Origin: Candidatus Iainarchaeum sp.
GTDB taxonomy: Archaea; Iainarchaeota; Iainarchaeia; Iainarchaeales; JAAZKV01
Assembly: GCA_028691435.1 (NCBI GenBank)
Contig: JAQUZG010000028.1
Location: forward strand, 1-8,902
Length of the DNA: 8,902 bases
Direction of reading: 5' to 3'
Part shown: positions 1 to 5,513 of the stretch, piece after piece
How the letters are laid out: the number at the start of each line of letters is the position of its first letter
Position numbering within the stretch: position 1 is the stretch's first letter
Position numbers and translations under genes: made by a program
Notes under the pieces: generated by a model
The model's input: the letters and a program-made list of their open reading frames with translations, nothing else
Database searches by the model: none
What the model was told of the DNA's origin: nothing

Positions 1-919
1 TATACATATAAGACATGACAATCATTACTGCTAATGCTGAAAGAGTTGTCCCAGTCATTGTTAATCCAGTTTTCATTGATGCTGTTGCTCTTTGACTAGC
101 TGTCCCATTTTTTTCTTTTAAAACCTTTGATGTTAGCATTATATCAGTATCTACTGAATACCCAACAAGCATTAATAATGCAGGTATTGTTGAAAGAGAC
201 AAAGGTATTCCAAGTAATGCCATACCACAAAGTCCAGCAATTACATCAAAAACCATTGCTTGTATAATTGCAAGCGAAGGTCCAATTTCTCTAAATGCAA
301 CAAAAATTACTATAGAAATTAAAATCATACCAAGTATTGCAATAATTAAAATTCCATTAAATGATTCACTACCAAGAGTTGGAGAAATTTTTATTAATTT
401 AAAATCAGTTTTTGATGAATCTAAAGAAAATGAATTTATAATTTGATTTTTAATATTTGTTGTTTGACTTTCATTATAATTTACTAATGCATCTTGTGCT
501 TCATTTAATACAGCTAGCGCTTCAGTACCTTGTACACTTTTATTTGAAATTAATTTTACTACTTGTTTTGAATAATCAATTGATTTCTCTGGTTCGCCAG
601 CTAATGCTGCTTCAGCTAAAGCCAATAATCTCTCTGCTTCAATTTCAGTTTTATCAGTATATTGAATCTTTGCACCAAAATCAGTTGGTGAAACAGTTGT
701 TGAAACTTTAATTTCAGTTAAAGAAAAATCTTTTAAAATATTTTCAATTTTTATTGAGTCAAGAGATTTGTTTGTCGATATTAAAATTGAATTTCCACCA
801 GTAAAATCCATCCCTTGAGTAATCCCAGGGGCAACAAAAATAAGAAAAAACATTGGAATAAGTAAAATGATTGGAATTACCATAAATCGTTTATAATTGT
901 TTGAATAAAAATCATCCAT
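1..919 (-). CDS. secF: SecF, protein translocase auxiliary subunit (3' part beyond the window)
   Basis: My translation of the minus strand gives 306 residues with no stop before the window edge, so the C-terminus is missing. SecF works with SecD beside the SecYEG channel and uses ion flow to help proteins cross the membrane. Visible in order: TM1 (about residues 12-30); the SecF signature GMDFTGG (36-42); an extracellular domain to about 180; ISPTLGSESF (178-187); then TM2 to TM5, with GYSVDTDI (253-260) in TM4, the archaeal form of the conserved SecF TM4 motif. The extracellular domain contains a helix-rich, Ala/Glu-rich stretch (about 91-160). The start ATG at 919 is supported by GTGAA lying 4 nt upstream on the minus strand. 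In some archaea secD follows secF, so secD may lie just outside the left edge (inference). Identification is firm. Confidence 0.95.
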   Translation of the reverse strand, partial: MDDFYSNNYKRFMVIPIILLIPMFFLIFVAPGITQGMDFTGGNSILISTNKSLDSIKIENILKDFSLTEIKVSTTVSPTDFGAKIQYTDKTEIEAERLLALAEAALAGEPEKSIDYSKQVVKLISNKSVQGTEALAVLNEAQDALVNYNESQTTNIKNQIINSFSLDSSKTDFKLIKISPTLGSESFNGILIIAILGMILISIVIFVAFREIGPSLAIIQAMVFDVIAGLCGMALLGIPLSLSTIPALLMLVGYSVDTDIMLTSKVLKEKNGTASQRATASMKTGLTMTGTTLSALAVMIVMSYMY

Positions 920-923
920 AACT

Positions 924-928
924 TTCAC
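924..928 (-). promoter_or_regulatory. Ribosome-binding site of secF (GTGAA)
   Basis: On the minus strand GTGAA is followed by 4 nt and then ATG at 919. GTGA matches the ATCACC end expected for archaeal 16S rRNA. The spacing equals that of uS15 and nog1 in this window, which fixes the secF start. Confidence 0.6.
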
Positions 929-956
929 TGATTCTAATATAATTAATTAAAAAAAC

Positions 957-965
957 ATTAATAAA
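957..965 (-). promoter_or_regulatory. Possible TATA box for secF
   Basis: The minus strand reads TTTATTAAT, similar to the archaeal TATA element. A start about 25 nt downstream would leave a short leader just long enough to include the GTGAA site. The surrounding spacer is almost pure A/T, so other boxes are possible. Confidence 0.35.
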
Positions 966-1052
966 CCCTAACTTTTTAAAAAATTAGATTATTAAATATA
1001 TAATTTTTATAAAAATTTATTATCTTTAATTAATTTTTAATCAATAAATTTC

Positions 1053-1060
1053 TTTATAAA
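1053..1060 (+). promoter_or_regulatory. TATA box for nog1
   Basis: TTTATAAA is a near-ideal archaeal TATA element. Transcription would start about 25 nt downstream, near 1080-1084, giving a leader of roughly 20 nt that includes the GTGAT ribosome-binding site at 1093-1097. No BRE could be judged in this A/T-rich context. Confidence 0.55.
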
Positions 1061-1092
1061 TTGATTTAAATCAAATATTTGTATACTTTTTA

Positions 1093-1097
1093 GTGAT
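1093..1097 (+). promoter_or_regulatory. Ribosome-binding site of nog1 (GTGAT), which decides the start
   Basis: GTGAT is followed by 4 nt and ATG at 1102, the same geometry as uS15. The GTG here could be mistaken for a start codon, and ATG at 1096 overlaps it, but the motif reads better as a Shine-Dalgarno element, as at four other genes in this window. Confidence 0.65.
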
Positions 1098-1101
1098 GTT
1101 T

Positions 1102-2067
1102 ATGAATTTGAATTATTTAGAAAAACCAGATAAATTACTTGATATTGCTTATGCAAAAGCAAGAAAAAATGCACATGGCATGGCTAAACAAAGAACTCCA
1201 TTTTATACATTAAAAGGAAAAGAAATTTTGAAAATGGACTCTATAACTGATTACCTTGAAGAAACACTAATGTCGTATGTTACTAGTTTTCCTTCAATAG
1301 ACAAATTACCTGGTTTTTATAGAGATTTGTTTGTTGCAATAATTGATGTTGATCAAATTAGAATAGCTTTATCAAAAATCTCAAGTGCAGTTAAAACATT
1401 AAAAAAAGTTAGAAGAGAACAAATTGTAAAAATTAAAGAATTTCCATTTGTAAGAGATTCAAAAAACGAAATTAAAGGAATTTCAAAAGTTTATTTTGGA
1501 AGAACTTCTTCAATTATAAAATCACTTGAATCGCCAATTAAAATTTATAATGATGCAGTTAAAAAATTAAAAGAATTACCAGCAATAAAAACTGATGAAG
1601 AATGTTATATTTTAGCTGGTTTACCTAATGTTGGCAAATCAACAATTTTAGCAAAAATTACTACATCAAAACCAAAAATTGCAAATTACCCATTTACAAC
1701 TAAAGGACTTAATGTGGGTTATTTTTTCAAAAAACATGCCCCAATACAAGTTATTGATACTCCAGGTTTACTTGACAGATCACTACATGAACGAAACGAT
1801 ATTGAAAAAAAAGCAATTACTGCTTTTCAACATTTAAAAGGGACAATAATTTTTGTGATTGATCCCTTAAGTCAACTTGATGAACAAAAAAACTTATTTA
1901 AAGAATTAAAAAAACTTTTTAGCGAGAAAGGATTCATAGTCGTAATCAACAAATGCGACTTAGCTGAAAAAGAACAAATAAAAGAAGCAGAAAAAATGTT
2001 TAAAGATAATTATATTATTTTAGAAGGAAAAGATTTAGATAATTTAAAAACTGAACTTTCTAAATAA
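1102..2067 (+). CDS. nog1: Nog1-family GTPase (large ribosomal subunit assembly)
   Basis: An Obg-related GTPase of the Nog1 family, known in eukaryotes for 60S subunit assembly; the archaeal form is presumed to act on the 50S subunit. From ATG 1102 the protein has 321 residues. The helical Nog1 N-terminal domain (about 1-165) starts with a typical LLD-A-Y-KARK pattern. The G domain follows: G1 GLPNVGKST (173-181), G2 region YPFTTKGLNVG (about 196-206), G3 DTPGLLDR (219-226), the family hallmark HERNDIEKKAITAFQHL (about 229-245), and G4 NKCD (283-286). A clear G5 (SA-type) motif is not seen in the short remaining C-terminus (NYIILEGKDLD), and the long C-terminal tail of eukaryotic Nog1 is absent, as is usual in archaea. 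GTG 1093 or ATG 1096 would add two or three residues, but GTGAT at 1093 looks like the ribosome-binding site. It stands alone on the plus strand and converges on the next gene with a 23-nt gap. Confidence 0.95.
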   Translation: MNLNYLEKPDKLLDIAYAKARKNAHGMAKQRTPFYTLKGKEILKMDSITDYLEETLMSYVTSFPSIDKLPGFYRDLFVAIIDVDQIRIALSKISSAVKTLKKVRREQIVKIKEFPFVRDSKNEIKGISKVYFGRTSSIIKSLESPIKIYNDAVKKLKELPAIKTDEECYILAGLPNVGKSTILAKITTSKPKIANYPFTTKGLNVGYFFKKHAPIQVIDTPGLLDRSLHERNDIEKKAITAFQHLKGTIIFVIDPLSQLDEQKNLFKELKKLFSEKGFIVVINKCDLAEKEQIKEAEKMFKDNYIILEGKDLDNLKTELSK

Positions 2068-2082
2068 TTGATTACCAGAATT

Positions 2083-2090
2083 AAAAAAAA
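2083..2090 (-). terminator. T-run terminator after the small basic protein gene
   Basis: On the minus strand eight consecutive T follow the TAA stop directly. Archaeal RNA polymerase terminates at such T-runs without needing a hairpin. The site lies in the 23-nt gap between two converging genes. Confidence 0.45.
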
Positions 2091-2444
2091 TTATTTTCTT
2101 CTAGCTTTTGCTAAAGCCAATCTTTTTTTACGCGCACGTTCCGTTCTTAATTGTGCATTAAAAGAAACTGAACACACTTTTTTTGAAGTCACACCTTTTG
2201 ACCGAGAAATAATTATTGAGTTAGCTTGAGTTCTTGCAATTTTTTGTAAATCAATTTTTCTTTTTTCAAAAGCTTGTTTAAATTTTTCTGGATCCGAATA
2301 AGTTTTTTTTAAAATAGCTCGTTCTTTTGATAAAAGTTCATTATACACTACTCTAAAATAAGAATTAATTTTTGCATATGCTTTTTTAGCTTCTAAAGTA
2401 TCATTTTTTAGTTTAGGTAATTTAATTCCAGCTTTTGAATCCAT
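2091..2444 (-). CDS. Small, highly basic protein of unknown function
   Basis: 117 residues; I do not recognise the family. It has no membrane segment or signal peptide and looks mostly helical (Lys/Glu/Ala-rich, residues 14-75). It ends in a strongly basic tail (RTERARKKRLALAKARRK, 100-117), and the only cysteine is at 91. Size, charge and the basic tail resemble ribosomal or other RNA/DNA-binding proteins, and the neighbours (nog1, dus) serve ribosome or tRNA maturation, so a nucleic-acid-binding role is a reasonable inference, not a demonstration. It does not match L19e, an archaeal histone or Alba by eye. The start ATG at 2444 has no ribosome-binding site, but a TATA box is centred about 25 nt upstream, implying a leaderless mRNA. 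Reality as a gene is well supported by promoter spacing, terminator and a tight fit between neighbours. Confidence 0.8.
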   Translation of the reverse strand: MDSKAGIKLPKLKNDTLEAKKAYAKINSYFRVVYNELLSKERAILKKTYSDPEKFKQAFEKRKIDLQKIARTQANSIIISRSKGVTSKKVCSVSFNAQLRTERARKKRLALAKARRK

Positions 2445-2464
2445 GATTAAATAAAACTATTAAA

Positions 2465-2472
2465 TTATATAA
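2465..2472 (-). promoter_or_regulatory. TATA box giving a leaderless transcript of the basic protein
   Basis: TTATATAA (self-complementary) is centred about 25 nt upstream of ATG 2444 on the minus strand. That places transcription start at or within a base or two of the start codon, which agrees with the lack of any ribosome-binding site. Confidence 0.55.
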
Positions 2473-2497
2473 TACTTTCTTTATTTAAAAAATTAAA

Positions 2498-3448
2498 TCA
2501 ATTTAATTCTTCAATTAAATTTTCTATTTCGTCAACATTTTTTGATAATGCGAATTTTAAACGTAAATCTTTTGCACCAATAAACCCAGTAGCAACTCCA
2601 ATAAAATATGGCCTTATTGAATTAATTTCTAAATCAAATTTTTTTGCAATTTCTAAATATCTTTTTGCTTCCAAATAATTATCTATTTTTTTCTTTTCAA
2701 TTAACTTTTCATTTTTTTCATATTCTTTTATTTGTTTAAATAAAAAAGCATTTCCAATCGCCCCTCGGCCAATCATTACAAAATCACAATTAGTTTCTTT
2801 TTTTATTTTTAAATAATCATCTAGATTAGTTACATCACCATTTCCAATTACTGGAATTCTTTTAGGGATTATATTTCGCAATTCTTTTATTTTTTCCCAA
2901 TTTGCTTTTCCAGAATACCCATCAGTTCCAAATCTAGCATGTAAACAAATTCCATCAACGCCAGCATCAATTGCTTCTTGACTAACTTCTAAAAAGTTTT
3001 CATCTTTTAATCCAAGTCGCATTTTTATTGTAACTGGTTTAGATGTAACAGATTTCATTTCTTTTATTATTTCACTAACTAATTTTGGATAATCCATTAG
3101 TTTTACCCCATAATTTCCTTTAATTGCTTTTAATACAGAACACCCACAATTTAAATCATACCCTGCAAAATTATTAGGTAAAATTTGTTCAACTTTTTTT
3201 ATTGCACTAGCAAAATCAATAAGATTATTTCCAAATAATTGAAGAAAAACAGGTTTTTCAATTTCACTAACTTGCATCATTTTTATTGTTTTTTTTGAAT
3301 TAAAATTAATAGCTTTTACTGAAATTAATTCAGTATAAAGTAAAGCTGCGCCATTTTCTTTTGCAAGTGTACGAAAAGCAATATTTGTGTAATCAGCCAT
3401 GGGGGCTAAGAATGCACCTTTATCTAATTTAGAAAAAAATTTATTCAT
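2498..3448 (-). CDS. dus: tRNA-dihydrouridine synthase (Dus family)
   Basis: An FMN-dependent TIM-barrel enzyme that reduces uridine to dihydrouridine in tRNA with NAD(P)H. It has 316 residues, a normal length. Visible: LAPMADYTN (14-22) of the FMN site; YDLNCGC (97-103) carrying the probable catalytic Cys103; IKMRLG (141-146), whose Lys contacts FMN; LHARF (169-173) with the conserved His, followed by YSGKANWEKI (178-187), equivalent to the family's Y-G-ADW; IGNGDV (201-206) and MIGRGAIGN (225-233) for phosphate binding. The C-terminal helical tRNA-binding part (about 245-316) is present. Unusually, the residue after the catalytic Cys is Ser (GCS) where most Dus proteins have Pro (GCP). The start at 3448 has no ribosome-binding site; an A/T box about 24 nt upstream suggests a leaderless mRNA. 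The position modified in tRNA cannot be told from sequence. Confidence 0.93.
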   Translation of the reverse strand: MNKFFSKLDKGAFLAPMADYTNIAFRTLAKENGAALLYTELISVKAINFNSKKTIKMMQVSEIEKPVFLQLFGNNLIDFASAIKKVEQILPNNFAGYDLNCGCSVLKAIKGNYGVKLMDYPKLVSEIIKEMKSVTSKPVTIKMRLGLKDENFLEVSQEAIDAGVDGICLHARFGTDGYSGKANWEKIKELRNIIPKRIPVIGNGDVTNLDDYLKIKKETNCDFVMIGRGAIGNAFLFKQIKEYEKNEKLIEKKKIDNYLEAKRYLEIAKKFDLEINSIRPYFIGVATGFIGAKDLRLKFALSKNVDEIENLIEELN

Positions 3449-3466
3449 AAATATTAATTAGAAAGA

Positions 3467-3478
3467 AATATTATTAAC
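3467..3478 (-). promoter_or_regulatory. Possible TATA box for dus
   Basis: The minus strand reads TTAATAATATTT, centred about 24 nt before ATG 3448, the spacing expected for a leaderless transcript. A second A/T box (TTTTTATATTTT, around 3493-3504) is a rival and would leave a leader of about 20-25 nt without a ribosome-binding site. Confidence 0.3.
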
Positions 3479-3531
3479 TAATTGGAATTTTAAAATATAA
3501 AAATTAAATATAACAAATTAATTTAATCAAA

Positions 3532-4233
3532 TTAAATTAAAAAAATTAGCCCAACTAAAAATGCAAATATTGCTCCACTAGCACAACCAATTAGATTTAC
3601 ATGAGTATTAGACAATATTTTTTTTGTTTCAAATAGTGCACCCATAATTGAATCAACATTTGTTCCAACCATTCCAGCAAAAATTACAATTATTGCAGAA
3701 ACCATATTTTGGTATGCTAAAAAATAAATTATTGAAATTATTATTGCTCCAAATAGTGCAGCTAATTCTCCAAGAATAGTTACTCCACCATCTTCTCCTT
3801 TTGGAACTTTTTTAAATGTAATAATTGAAATTGGTAAAGATTTTGAAAAGTATCCTATTTCACTAGATAATGTGTCAGATAATGCTGCAGAAATTGCTCC
3901 AAAAAAAGCTAGTTCAAATAAAAATGACTTTTCTGGAAAACTAATTATTAAACAAAGTGCAACTAAAGCAGGTAATGAATTTCCAACAACATTCCAAATA
4001 TTTCTTTTTTCGTGTTTCTTTTTTGGAAAATTACTTGCAACTTCACCAATTACAAAAAATACTACAACTGTTAAAAATGATAAAAGTGGATTTGGTGAAA
4101 ATGTAATTGCTGCAAGTCCAACCACATTAGCAATTAATACCCCTTGAAAATCAAGTAGTTTTAAAGCATATGACACAATTGAAAAGAAAACTAGAACTAT
4201 TGCAACGATTAAAAAATCAGTTAAAATTAACAT
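3532..4233 (-). CDS. DUF92 / VTE6-like integral membrane protein (possible prenyl-phosphate kinase)
   Basis: 233 residues with about six hydrophobic membrane segments. It has the conserved blocks of the DUF92 (TIGR00297) family: RNIWNVVGNSLPA (77-89), ALSDTLSSEIG (117-127), TFKKVPKGEDGGVTILGELA (139-158), GTNVDSIMGALFE (190-202) and NTHVNLIG (209-216). Plant and cyanobacterial members (VTE6) phosphorylate phytyl phosphate; archaeal members are widespread but mostly untested, and a kinase acting on a prenyl phosphate of lipid metabolism is an inference from the family. It begins 46 nt after the eS1 stop. The minus strand has GGTG 7 nt before ATG 4233, a possible weak ribosome-binding site, and no clear TATA box at the usual distance, so it may be expressed by read-through from the ribosomal genes despite the hairpin between them. 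Family assignment is firm; substrate is unknown. Confidence 0.9.
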   Translation of the reverse strand: MLILTDFLIVAIVLVFFSIVSYALKLLDFQGVLIANVVGLAAITFSPNPLLSFLTVVVFFVIGEVASNFPKKKHEKRNIWNVVGNSLPALVALCLIISFPEKSFLFELAFFGAISAALSDTLSSEIGYFSKSLPISIITFKKVPKGEDGGVTILGELAALFGAIIISIIYFLAYQNMVSAIIVIFAGMVGTNVDSIMGALFETKKILSNTHVNLIGCASGAIFAFLVGLIFLI

Positions 4234-4259
4234 TTTTGTACACCAAAAATAAAATAAAA

Positions 4260-4290
4260 AATCAAAATAATTTAGTCGATTATTTTGATT
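4260..4290 (-). terminator. Hairpin plus T-rich run at the 3' end of eS1
   Basis: A perfect 12-bp inverted repeat (AATCAAAATAAT at 4260-4271, ATTATTTTGATT at 4279-4290) has a 7-nt loop. The right arm contains the eS1 stop codon (4280-4282). On the minus strand the stem runs directly into TTTTTTATTTTATTTTT, resembling an intrinsic terminator or an mRNA 3'-end stabiliser. The arms are A/T-rich, but each contains one C or G that pairs. Confidence 0.5.
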
Positions 4291-4861
4291 GAGTAAAAGT
4301 TGCTTTTGAAATAATTACTTTTTTAACTAAACAAACTTTTCCTGCTTTTTTAAAGATATTATTTGTTGTATTTCCAAATAATGTTTCTTTTACAACATCT
4401 TCAAAGTTTTTGTTTGATAAAGTACTTAATTCTTCATCAATTATTGCTCTAATTCCTGTTTTTTGTGATTGAACAGCTTTTTTTGCAGTTATTGCTGTAA
4501 CTGTTAACATTGCAGTTCCATTTTCAACTGGAATTTCTTTAACTGTTGTTACTTTTGAATTTCGTCTTCTAATTAATCTAATTAAAGATCCAGCATTCAT
4601 ATAATATTTTGAAACAAATGTATTGATTGTTTGACCTTGAACTGATTCATTTTTGAAAACTACGGTATAATCTCTTCTTGCTCTTTGTCCGGTCAAATTA
4701 TCTAATGTTACCTTTATTGTTCTACCTAATAATTGAAGAGGTTTTTCTGCAGGAGTTTGTGCAAGTGGTTTTTTATTGAATGTTTTTGATGCAACGAATG
4801 TAAACCATTGCTTTTTTTTCCATTTATCAACTGTTCTTCTTCCTTTTTCACTTACTGCCAT
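4280..4861 (-). CDS. rps3ae: Small-subunit ribosomal protein eS1 (S3Ae)
   Basis: Component of the archaeal/eukaryotic 30S/40S platform, not found in bacteria as this family. 193 residues, slightly shorter than many archaeal homologues. Family features in order: the N-terminal VDKWKKKQWFTFVA (11-24); LLGRTIKVTLDNLTG (44-58); an FVSKYYMNAGSLIRLIRRRNSKV core (82-104), equivalent to the conserved RSLVRRR-SK element; TAITAKKAVQSQKTGIRAII (122-141); and a basic C-terminus (KKVIISKATFTQSK). The start ATG at 4861 is set by GTGAT 5 nt upstream, which overlaps the stop of the preceding 33-codon ORF. It therefore appears translationally coupled to the uS15 cassette. Identification is firm. Confidence 0.95.
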   Translation of the reverse strand: MAVSEKGRRTVDKWKKKQWFTFVASKTFNKKPLAQTPAEKPLQLLGRTIKVTLDNLTGQRARRDYTVVFKNESVQGQTINTFVSKYYMNAGSLIRLIRRRNSKVTTVKEIPVENGTAMLTVTAITAKKAVQSQKTGIRAIIDEELSTLSNKNFEDVVKETLFGNTTNNIFKKAGKVCLVKKVIISKATFTQSK

Positions 4862-4866
4862 ATTTT

Positions 4867-4871
4867 ATCAC
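4867..4871 (-). promoter_or_regulatory. Ribosome-binding site of eS1, embedded in the preceding stop codon
   Basis: The minus strand reads AAG TGA T: the last codon and stop of the 33-codon ORF form GTGAT, 5 nt before ATG 4861. This arrangement favours re-initiation by ribosomes finishing the upstream ORF. The same arrangement is seen at the uS15 stop. Confidence 0.65.
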
Positions 4872-4969
4872 TTCTTTTTTAAATATTCATCCAATTTTTC
4901 AAGACCTAATAAATTACAATCTTCAAAAATTAAATTTTCGTTTTCAAATAATTTAATTTTTACTTCCAC
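4868..4969 (-). CDS. Candidate 33-codon coupled ORF between uS15 and eS1
   Basis: Start GTG at 4969, stop TGA at 4868-4870. The predicted peptide begins MEVKIKLFENEN, contains one Cys (residue 18) and ends LEKLDEYLKKK; it is acidic in the middle with a Lys tail. I recognise no family. Support is contextual: GTGAT lies 5 nt before the GTG, the same spacing as at eS1; the stop codon again supplies the next gene's GTGAT; and the ORF fills the uS15-eS1 gap almost exactly, with 6 nt on each side. Two in-frame TGA codons just upstream exclude a longer version. As I recall, in some Euryarchaeota genes such as pcc1 (a KEOPS subunit) lie near uS15 and eS1, so a remnant is conceivable, but 33 residues is far shorter than Pcc1 and no likeness is evident. 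It could also be an untranslated spacer. Confidence 0.45.
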   Translation of the reverse strand: MEVKIKLFENENLIFEDCNLLGLEKLDEYLKKK

Positions 4970-4974
4970 CCATC

Positions 4975-4979
4975 ATCAC
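4975..4979 (-). promoter_or_regulatory. GTGAT element overlapping the uS15 stop codon
   Basis: The uS15 gene ends AAG TGA TGA on the minus strand, creating GTGAT 5 nt before GTG 4969. An alternative reading frame from ATG 4976 would end after only seven codons. The element matches in both sequence and position the one before eS1. Confidence 0.55.
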
Positions 4980-5383
4980 TTAACTAATAATGCAGCTGTT
5001 TCTGGAGTATATCTCCAATCACTTGGTAATTTATTTTTCTTTATATAATATCTACTTAATCGTCTAATTTTTGATACAGTTAATTCATAACCGTGTTTTG
5101 CTGAAAAATCTTTTTTGTTTGTTTCCATGTGTGTAAAAAGTACAACACTTCGTTTTATTAAATTTAATAAATCTTCAGGAATATCAGTTAAAAGAGAATT
5201 TTCATTTAAAACTTCTTGTAAAGATTTGTTAGTTAATTCTCTAAAGTTTTTTACATTATATTCGTCTCTTAATATTAATCCAATTTTACTTGGAGAATGT
5301 CCAGCATTTGCTAAAGAAACTACTTGTTCAATTGCTTCTTCTTTTGTTAATTCACTAGTTTTTACATTTTCTTTTTTAGCCAT
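4976..5383 (-). CDS. rps15: Small-subunit ribosomal protein uS15 (archaeal type), N-terminally short
   Basis: Binds the central domain of 16S rRNA during 30S assembly. From ATG 5383 the protein has 135 residues. Typical archaeal blocks are present: AGHSPSKIGLILRDEYNV (27-44), DIPEDLLNLIKR (67-78), and H85 followed by N-KKD-SAKHGYELTVSKIRRLSRYY-KKNKLPSDWRYTPETAALLV to the end. Archaeal and eukaryotic uS15 normally start with a basic MARMHARRKG-like segment and a W before the first helix; here only about ten unrelated residues (MAKKENVKTS) precede it, and no such segment is found upstream in any minus-strand frame. The start is chosen because GTGAT lies 4 nt upstream; ATG 5407 would add eight non-conserved residues and would bury that site. 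It heads the uS15-orf33-eS1 cassette. Confidence 0.94.
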   Translation of the reverse strand: MAKKENVKTSELTKEEAIEQVVSLANAGHSPSKIGLILRDEYNVKNFRELTNKSLQEVLNENSLLTDIPEDLLNLIKRSVVLFTHMETNKKDFSAKHGYELTVSKIRRLSRYYIKKNKLPSDWRYTPETAALLVK

Positions 5384-5387
5384 ATTA

Positions 5388-5392
5388 ATCAC
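5388..5392 (-). promoter_or_regulatory. Ribosome-binding site of uS15 (GTGAT)
   Basis: The minus strand reads GTGAT, then TAAT, then ATG 5383. The spacing and motif equal those of nog1 and decide for the internal start over ATG 5407. Confidence 0.65.
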
Positions 5393-5433
5393 ATCTAACC
5401 TTTCCATCCAACTTTTGGTTTAGAAAAGAACCT

Positions 5434-5443
5434 AAAATTATAA
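5434..5443 (-). promoter_or_regulatory. Possible TATA box for the uS15 operon
   Basis: The minus strand reads TTATAATTTT, which would start transcription near 5414 and leave a leader of about 30 nt containing the GTGAT site. A stronger-looking element (ATTTATAAAT, 5462-5471) lies further upstream and would give a leader near 60 nt; either or both may be used. Confidence 0.35.
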
Positions 5444-5461
5444 CATAATCCTATATGCTAA

Positions 5462-5471
5462 GATTTATAAA
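5462..5471. promoter_or_regulatory. Near-symmetric TATA element ATTTATAAAT
   Basis: The element reads as a TATA box on both strands. On the minus strand it could drive uS15 from about 5441; on the plus strand it could drive the hairpin-forming, relatively GC-rich segment to its right. Direction cannot be settled from sequence. Confidence 0.4.
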
Positions 5472-5477
5472 TGTAAT

Positions 5478-5513
5478 TTGGGGCTTGAAAAAATTAGTTT
5501 GGCCAAGGCTTAA
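5478..5513 (+). ncRNA. Candidate structured RNA element between bud32 and uS15
   Basis: A short island richer in G and C than its surroundings. As plus-strand RNA, TTGGGGCTTG (5478-5487) can pair with CAAGGCTTAA (5504-5513), with two G-U pairs and one G-G mismatch around a 16-nt loop; the minus-strand copy folds less well because the G-U pairs become A-C. The loop side also holds the self-complementary TTGGCCAA (5499-5506). ACA follows at 5522-5524 in a different helix context, and no C/D-box motifs are seen. It could be a small RNA, part of the uS15 leader, or a protein-binding site; the evidence is thin. Confidence 0.25.

Noticed and set aside
457..711. Open frame antisense to secF (Leu/Gln-rich)
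   Set aside because: Low-complexity composition, opposite a clear secF reading frame with family motifs; no ribosome-binding site.
1093..1101. GTG or ATG at 1093/1096 as the nog1 start
   Set aside because: GTGAT at 1093 has the sequence and spacing of the ribosome-binding sites at uS15, eS1 and secF, so ATG 1102 is preferred; the difference is only two or three residues.
3520..3538. Inverted repeat of 8 A/T pairs with 3-nt loop after the DUF92 gene
   Set aside because: Arms contain only A and T; such repeats are expected by chance in this spacer.
4868..4969. Calling the 33-codon ORF Pcc1 because KEOPS Bud32 is nearby
   Set aside because: Pcc1 is about 75-90 residues and no convincing similarity is visible; position alone is not enough.
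4953..4976. Seven-codon ORF from ATG 4976 (MMGGSKN)
   Set aside because: The GTGAT motif lies too close to this ATG, and the GTG-started frame at 4969 has the correct spacing and fills the gap.
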